A stretch of DNA of 64,000 nucleotides from Molossus alvarezi (taxonomy: Eukaryota; Chordata; Mammalia; Chiroptera; Molossidae). Below the pieces are notes generated by a model. That model made no database searches and was not told the origin of the DNA. It worked only from the letters and a program-made list of their open reading frames with translations. The position numbers and the translations under genes are program-made. The number at the start of each line of letters is the position of its first letter. The stretch's first letter is position 1. Location of the stretch: contig CM073897.1 of the NCBI GenBank assembly GCA_037176705.1, forward strand, positions 38,901,488-38,965,487, in the 5' to 3' direction. Positions 58,244-64,000 of this stretch are shown piece by piece.

Positions 58244-58501
58244 AAATCAAGATTTTTTTAAAAATTTATTTTATTATATTTTATTTTATTTGCATTTATC
58301 TTCAGATAGAGCAGGAGGGAGAGAGAAACATCGATGTGAGAGAAACACATCGACTGGTTGCCACCCACACAACCCCAACAGGGGCTGGGGACAAATTGCA
58401 ACCAAGGTATGTGCCCTTAGCAGGAACCAAACCCGAGACTCTCTGATCTGCAGGCCAATGCTCTAACCACTGAGCAAACTGGACAGGGCTAAATCTAGAT
58501 T
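58244..58501 (-). mobile_element. VES-type SINE, antisense, with target-site duplication
   Basis: Flanks aaatcaagatt (58244-58254) and aaatctagatt (58491-58501). The plus strand shows a T-rich tail, catcgatgtgagagaaacac, acccacacaaccccaacagg, tagcaggaaccaaacccgag and a head ending ggacagggct at 58490. The 76-codon plus frame 58236-58466 is a SINE translation. Confidence 0.92.
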
Positions 58502-59295
58502 CTTATGACTCCATTGTTGGAGCTGAGGTCTTAATTGGCTCAGTCTCCTGACTATTTTCCCGGAGCTCCTTTCTCTACAGCACTCTTGTTGGACAGTCAT
58601 GTACAGGCAGGCAGACAGTTCCTCCAACAGATATTCAATATTAGGCAGGATCCCCAAATGCAAATGTAAACAGGGAGCAGGCATAGGACACTTAAAAAGT
58701 GGGATATAAAATTGTTTTAATTTGCTGTGATTTGGTTTATAAGATAATTGATCATTTTTCAAGAATTCAGTAACCATTTGTACTTCCTATTTGGGGAATT
58801 ATCAGGGTTACTTTTTTAACTGTGAAGGAAGACCAAGAATTTAATAACAGTGCTGAACAGACATGCTTAGAGTAGTGTCATAAGAATAGCTTCTTGAATG
58901 ATGCTGGGGATCTGGACATAAAGAGGAAATAGTAGAATATAGTTTTATTCTTTCCTTTCCTGTTCTTTGTTTTCACAGTATTTGCCTTGTAAACTTTATT
59001 TCCATTTATTTATTTTTTCCTTCTACAGGTAACTAGCCTGTCTTCTATTTGTAGGCTAATAATTTTTGGACTTTATTAAGATTCATTATAATTGCAATCT
59101 CTTTAATTGCTTCCTAATTGGTTCCTTCCTCCCCTCGGTGTATTTTTCATGCATTATTAAATTCCAACAGGCTTTCCGGAACTCATTCTCCATTCCTCTC
59201 AGACAGCTCTTCCAGAGTTAAGCTCCTGGTCCCTTGGTCACACAGGAAAGAGTACTGGGGGCATTGAGAGGATCATTGTTTAGAAACTTTGTGCT
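58502..59295. other. Unassigned sequence with an ATTA-rich block
   Basis: No repeat or gene. 59055-59125 is rich in taat/atta cores (gctaataatttttggacttt, gcaatctctttaattgcttc), as seen in some homeodomain-bound elements, but base composition alone could give this. Confidence 0.4.
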
Positions 59296-59402
59296 TCCTG
59301 CTATAGCTAACAATGACAAGAGCAACAATAGCAAGCATTCCAATTATGCATTGTTATTCTCAAACACATTAACATACAGCAATTCATTTGCTGTTTACTT
59401 TT
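59296..59402 (-). mobile_element. MIR, antisense, left half (split by L1)
   Basis: caatagcaagcattccaatt and cacattaacatacagcaatt fit the 3' part of MIR in antisense; the core resumes at 59785. Confidence 0.5.
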
Positions 59403-59780
59403 TTGTTTTCTTTTTCAATTACAGTTGACATTTAATATTATATTAGTTTCAGGTATAGAGTGGTTAGACATTCATATAATTTACTAAGTGATCACCCCCA
59501 TAAGTCTAGTACCCACCTGACACCATACATAGTTATATTACAATATTATTGACTAAATTCCCTATGCTGCACTTTACATCACCATGACTATTTTGTAACT
59601 GCCAATTTTTACTTCTAATTCCTTCACCTTTTTCACCCAGCCTCCTAAACCCCTTTCCAGTTGGGAACCTTCAGTTTGTTCTCTGTATCTATGAGTTTGT
59701 TTCTGTTTTGAATGTTTATTTGTTTTTAAACTCAACCTATAAATAAAATCCTATGGTATATGTCTTTATCTGACAAGAGT
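59403..59780 (-). mobile_element. L1 3' end, antisense (L1MA/L1MB type)
   Basis: ttttcaattacagttgacat, attatattagtttcaggtat, aagtctagtacccacctgac, tattgactaaattccctatg, ctatttttgtaactgccaat type wording and ctctgtatctatgagtttgt give a nearly uninterrupted antisense L1 3' UTR. It sits inside a MIR. Confidence 0.9.
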
Positions 59781-59784
59781 TTCT

Positions 59785-59945
59785 TAAAGCAGGTATTATT
59801 ATTTTCATTCACCATGAGAAGCAGAGTTTAAATATCTTTCCCAGAGTCAAAAAGTTGATCTGGAACTTAAATCTAAATCTGCTGACTCTAAGTTTCAGTG
59901 CTCATCCCAGCATCATTCACTGTTTGTATGTTAAACTAAATGGCA
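59785..59945 (-). mobile_element. MIR, antisense, right half
   Basis: ggtattattattttcattca, agtttaaatatctttcccag, aaatctaaatctgctgactc and tcagtgctcatcccagcatc continue the MIR antisense order. Confidence 0.7.
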
Positions 59946-60039
59946 GGCTTATAACCAATTAACCTCACCAGTTCTCTATATTGCACAAGAAATTATTATT
60001 TTTCTTCCATCCATGAAGTCCTTTAATAGTAAAAATGTG

Positions 60040-60245
60040 TCATAGAAAGATTAAGGCATCTGGAGTCAAAAATCTGATTTTAAGTCTCAACCCCTAGCTG
60101 GGAAGTTGCTTACCCCATCTGATCTTCGGTTTTCCCATCAGTAAAGCTAATCCTCAGTCTACTTACTTTACAGATTTATTGTGAGTTTCTCATGCATATA
60201 AGTTACTTTTAAAAGGAGAGTATTGCTAAGAGGTAAGAGGTGTTC
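60040..60245 (+). mobile_element. MIR, sense
   Basis: aggcatctggagtcaaaaat, gattttaagtctcaacccct, ctgatcttcggttttcccat, cagtaaagctaatcctcagt. Moderately diverged. Confidence 0.75.
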
Positions 60246-61349
60246 AGGCTATAGGAATTTTAAGGTTCATTTTCAATCCAAAATTTTATTATTCTCTGAA
60301 TATCTTAAAATGGCATGTCAATAGATGCTTGAAAGACATAATGTTTGAAATACTTTCTGAAAAAACTAGGAAAAATTTTAGGCAAGTCAACAAAGCAATT
60401 GAGTTCTATTCTGGAACTCTGAGGAATTTCAAATTCTAAAGTCAGTTCGTATTTACTGTATTCATACGTACAGCAGTATATATTACTATGAATCAGTCAA
60501 AAATGTAATTAAATCCTGTAATTCAGAATTAACCATATAATTTTAAGACTTATCCAAAGCAATTGTAAATTCTTTAGAAATATTTAATTTTGCCAAATAA
60601 TGAATTTGTATCATGCATATGCTCACCCAACTGTTAGAGCAAGTTACTTAGGTAGAAGGTATGTTTAACTCCACCCTCATCTAAAATCACCTTTGATGCT
60701 TTCCATATCGGAATATGTAGATTCTTTATCAATGTAACCATACTCTAAGCTGGTATTGAAAAATTTACAAAAGTTTAAGAATATATCTGGTGCAAATGTG
60801 AAGAGTTATTTGTATTTATTGAGTAAATTCTACCACTACCTTTTGCACGCTAAAGAATAGAGGATAAATGGGAAACCATGCCTAGACTAACACATGTGGA
60901 GAATGCCACAATGTGTTGAATCAGGAAGTAGGTGAGTAGGTGTGGTAGTAATACACATATATATCACCACAGAGAAAAGGTAAATGTGGTACAGGTTTTA
61001 TTCCAAATGTGCCTCTTAATGTTGAAATTCACTTAATTATCTCTACCTTTTATGCCTCTCCATGCCTTTTGCTGATAAATTCTTTCCCCACATTACTACT
61101 CATTTCTTTTCACACCACGTTTCCCTTAAAAAAAAAAAAAGGGAGGTTCTGAGTTCATCTTATTTAATAGACACTGTATCTATCTCATTTTTAAATAAAG
61201 GCCTTGCTTCACCAAAGGACTCCTTTGTCTTGCCTAGAGGAAACTACTCAGTCACTTACTTATCAAACACACTTGGCTTCAAGAGTATCTTGGTAGTCTC
61301 CTGATTTCCCATTGCCATTTTCAGATCATTGCTGCTCCACCTTTCAATC
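60246..61349. other. Unassigned sequence
   Basis: No gene or repeat supported. A-run at 61128-61140. The 80-codon plus frame 61062-61304 has no known domain. Confidence 0.45.
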
Positions 61350-61640
61350 AAAACTCATCATCTTTTGAAACTAATAACATTTTACTCACCACTATCAACT
61401 TACATGTTCAGAATTCTCCTTTTTTCAATGAAGTCTCTAGATCTGAGATACAGTTTTCATTTCAACCATAGCTCCTACTTTTATCCTTGGAGATTTCAAA
61501 ATTCATGTAACTGGATTATAAGAACCACAGCCTTAGCTTGAAGCCTCCTTCAGTCCAATACCTTTACCCCTTTTGAACTTCAGCCCCTAATGCAGAGAGG
61601 CATACAATAAATAATATCATCCACAGAGCTGTTCCACCTT
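61350..61640 (+). mobile_element. L2 fragment from the endonuclease part of its ORF
   Basis: tccttggagatttcaaaatt encodes a decayed LGDF(K)IH, the L2 endonuclease motif GDFNIH, followed in the usual order by cttcagtccaatacctttac and tgaacttcagcccctaatgc. An uncommon internal L2 piece; most L2 here are 3' ends. Confidence 0.5.
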
Positions 61641-62070
61641 AGAAGTCACCTGCTTCAATATTCTTTCCTGAGCATGAATTCCTAGCCTCTTATCTCTTAT
61701 GTCCTCATAAGAGATAGTATTCCCCATTCTTTAAATTCATAGATATTTCCAGTCTACCGACTCCTCCCTTTTCTACCTATTGGTCTTCTCCCAGATCTCT
61801 TTTCTTTTCTGTTGAGCCTAGATCCCATAAGGTTTTATTTCAATTATCTTTGTATATACTGTCAACAAAAAGGTCACTGCCACCAATCCAATACCAAGAG
61901 GAGTTCCCAATCTGGGGTATAGTAAAAGGACAAACTTCATTCAGATGAAGAGTTTGCAAAACAGGAAAATGCAGCCTCCAGAGAAAAGTTAAAGTACACC
62001 CAGACAAGACAAAGTGGAGACTGCTTTTTATAGAAAGAGTCCCTTTCCTAGTCTGTGATTAATCCATTTT

Positions 62071-62097
62071 ATGCAAATAAGAAATCTTAATTTGCAT
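62071..62097. promoter_or_regulatory. Inverted pair of octamer (POU) motifs
   Basis: atgcaaat at 62071-62078 and its exact reverse complement atttgcat at 62090-62097, 11 bases apart. Both are perfect Oct-family octamers. Confidence 0.7.
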
Positions 62098-62100
62098 AGT

Positions 62101-62248
62101 CTGATTGGTCCAAATAACACTGTCCTAATTGGTCAGAATTGCACATTCTGATTGGTTGTTGTAGAGCTGCTCTGATTGGTCAGTAAAGATGCCAATAAGG
62201 ATATAATGTGCAATTATTATTGGACCTGGCAGGTCTCAGCTCCATTGG
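62101..62248 (-). promoter_or_regulatory. Array of inverted CCAAT (NF-Y) boxes with about 24-bp spacing
   Basis: attgg cores start at 62104, 62128, 62151, 62175, 62219 and 62244, with a forward ccaat at 62192. Intervals are 24, 23, 24, 44 and 25. The first four units are degenerate copies of a 23-24 bp repeat beginning ct(g/a)attggt. Confidence 0.8.
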
Positions 62249-62274
62249 TCAAGTAATGATTCCAGGAATTCCTT

Positions 62275-62280
62275 TATAAA
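62275..62280 (+). promoter_or_regulatory. TATA box
   Basis: ctttataaag gives a near-consensus TATA element 27 bases after the last CCAAT core. A start site would be expected at about 62303-62310. Confidence 0.6.
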
Positions 62281-62420
62281 GATCAGCTCAGACAGCAGAA
62301 ACACAGTGCAGAAAACTTGGCAGCTCATTCACTGACTTTTCTTGCTATGCAGCACACATGAGAAGCCCATCAGCTCTGGCTGCTGAATTCAGATTATACA
62401 CTTGAGCCCAATTAACCACA

Positions 62421-62539
62421 AGGAGTCCTTCTTAGTAGGTATATTCTTTCTTGAGGTCAACAACACCTATATGTTTTACACCCCTAGCCTTCTGTCATCC
62501 AAAAGCCTTCAATCCTTCAATCTTTGTGCTGCCCTTTAC
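62421..62539. other. Unassigned spacer
   Basis: Short stretch between the LTR-like promoter and old L1-like sequence; no feature seen. Confidence 0.4.
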
Positions 62540-63780
62540 TTTTTAAAGCAAGTAGGTCATTTGTCTTGTAAAATGTCTCATAGTTCTAATTTAGTTTATT
62601 GTTTCCCCATGATGTTTAACTTTTTCCATTATCTCTTACATATCATTAGTAGTTAAATCTATAAGCTTGATTGGATTTGGGGCAGGGGGCATTATAAGAA
62701 TATCTCATGCCTGACAGATATACTATACATCTTTTTATAACATTAAGAAAGATTATTTTTTTTAGAAGTGTTAAGATTTATTTTTAGGATCAGATGTTGT
62801 CAATGTGATCCATCCATTATAAAATATTATTTACATACTGGTTTTAATACTCATTGATAATCTTTGCATAGAATTGTTTTACCCATTAGGAGTTTCAAGT
62901 GGTAATTTTTGAAATAAATCATTTCTTCTGCATTGATTAGTTATGATTTTTCTACAAATAAAATACATTTCCTCCTCACCGTTACATTGCCATAAAATAA
63001 CATTCATGTAGATGAATAGGACAATTGCTTGCTTGCTTGCTTGCTTGATTGATTGATTTTTACCAATTTTCATGTGAAGTTGGTGCTAAAATAACCTCCA
63101 GATATAATCTTTTTTTTTCTTTGTGAGTTTTATTATGCAAAAAATTTTCTAGGGTTGATATATTTTAATTAATTGAAGTAATTATTCTTTTGGATATTTA
63201 ATGTATCCCACCTTTAGCCAGTGGGGCCTCTTTAACTAAATCTTGGATTTCTTTTTTAAACATCCCTAGGATTTTCTGAGAGCTTCTTTATTTTCTGGAA
63301 CAATAAAATATGCCAGACTCATTGTACACATTTTCTTCCCAAGACCCAAATCCTAGTTTCTGCTTCTTACATGGGAAATAGTGTTTAGAGATTACAAACA
63401 AGTGCTAAAAGTGATCATTGCTAAGTGGTTTTCTATTACTACTTGTAAGCTGTTTTTTAAGCAGACAAAGCTAAGAAAAAAGCAGCCATAGGAGAAAAAT
63501 AAAGAATTTGTGTTGATATTTCTAACTCAAAAGTAAGATTATAGGAAATGTTCATATTTCTTTTTTTAGATTTGTATTTCTTTAGTCTTAATTTGAAAAC
63601 CTTGATTGCTAAGTTATTAACAAAATCACTTACAACTTATTGATTTATTACCAATAATAACACTGCAAAAAATATTTCTTAAACTTAAAGTAATTGTTTT
63701 TATCCTTAGCATATATCAAAAGTACAGTATGTTTTATAATTATTTAAAATTATCTTTCTGTATATGATTAGGCAACCAAC
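62540..63780 (-). mobile_element. Very old L1M-like sequence, antisense (tentative family)
   Basis: cttgtaaaatgtctcatagt, tcattagtagttaaatctat, aagcttgattggatttgggg, cagtggggcctctttaacta, ctttattttctggaacaata and aaatatgccagactcattgt keep the order of a long, common, old mammalian repeat that I associate with L1M elements. Highly diverged, with indels and AT-rich decay. Confidence 0.45.
63026..63057. repeat. Microsatellite (cttg)n(attg)n
   Basis: About five cttg units followed by three attg units. Confidence 0.95.
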
Positions 63781-63809
63781 CTGATAAGTTTATTCAAAAT
63801 TTAAGCTTT

Positions 63810-64000
63810 GCCCTGGCCGGTTTGGCTCAGCAGTTAGAGCATCGGCCTGCAGACCAGAGAGACCCGGATTTGATTCCCGCTAAGGGCACGTACCTCAGTT
63901 AGTTTGTTCTTGGCCCCGGTTGGGGTTGTGTGGGTGGCAACCAGTCAATGTGTCTCTCTCATGTCGAAATTTCTCTCTCTCTCCCTCCTGCTCTATCTGA
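63810..64000 (+). mobile_element. Young VES-type SINE, cut by the window end
   Basis: gccctggccggtttggctca, gcatcggcctgcagaccaga, gatttgattcccgctaaggg, tggccccggttggggttgtg, and (ct)n to the last base. One of the least diverged copies, so recent. Confidence 0.95.

Larger units (their letters stand above)
61860..62420 (+). mobile_element. Candidate ERV LTR with promoter-like U3
   Basis: Starts tgtcaacaaaaaggtcactg. The layout is that of a retroviral U3: purine-rich left part, an octamer pair, a run of regularly spaced inverted CCAAT boxes, then a TATA box at 62275, with R/U5-like sequence to about 62420. No polyadenylation hexamer is clear, and the right end is uncertain. I recognise the style of an ERV1 LTR (repeated tgattggtc units) but cannot name the family. 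A host promoter is the alternative. Confidence 0.6.

Noticed and set aside
63810..63885. tRNA-like A and B boxes
   Set aside because: They belong to the SINE head, not to a folded tRNA gene; the same applies to the other SINE heads in the window.

Overview
This is a stretch of AT-rich mammalian nuclear DNA, most likely from a bat of the Yangochiroptera. The diagnostic evidence is at least thirteen copies, in both orientations, of a tRNA-headed SINE of the VES type (gccctggcc(g/a)gtttggctcag head, CT-rich tail). They sit beside L1, L2, MIR, MLT1, Tigger1, MER5A and ERVL-type repeats shared by placental mammals. I found no convincing host protein-coding gene, no RNA gene, no operon and no CRISPR array. 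The window reads as intergenic or deep intronic sequence, and most of the 60-110 residue open frames are chance frames or repeat relics.

Layout. 0-8 kb: old antisense L1 pieces with an L2 and two SINEs. 8.1-9.9 kb: a decayed ERVL-type provirus end (dUTPase-like relic, then a 3' LTR), followed by MIR, a CR1/L3 relic and an unassigned LTR-like repeat at 11.0-11.9 kb that has a second copy at 56.6-57.2 kb. 12-18 kb: sparse L2 and MIR. 18.4-20.9 kb: two SINEs and three L1 fragments, one with a 5' inversion. 21-27 kb: microsatellites, an MLT1 end, a MER3-like element and L2. 27.08-32.94 kb: a 5.84 kb full-length young L1 with a 10-bp target-site duplication, an intact ORF1 (293 aa) and an ORF2 broken by two 1-base deletions and one stop codon, all in the reverse transcriptase domain. 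33-35 kb: two further young L1 3' ends; the first forms a near-identical inverted repeat with the full-length copy. 37-46 kb: SINEs, a mariner-like MITE, Tigger1, an MLT1 LTR inserted in an L2, L1 pieces and a CTCF-like motif. 48.7-50.2 kb: an antisense L1 nested in an older sense L1 with a 15-bp duplication. 51-60 kb: MIR, L2, MER5A, SINEs and an L1 3' end that splits a MIR. 61.9-62.4 kb: an LTR-like promoter with octamers, regularly spaced inverted CCAAT boxes and a TATA box. 62.5-64 kb: old L1-like sequence and a SINE cut by the window edge.

Function. The only sequences with a readable genetic programme are the retrotransposons. L1 supplies ORF1 protein and an endonuclease/reverse transcriptase, and the SINEs are mobilised in trans by such L1 enzymes, which explains the shared A-rich tails and target-site duplications. 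All family names were assigned by eye, and element ends are approximate unless a target-site duplication is stated. I did not find a convincing undescribed biological system. The items most worth checking are the regularly spaced CCAAT-box LTR, the short templated insertion at 10.8 kb, and the unrecognised membrane-type reading frame next to the full-length L1.
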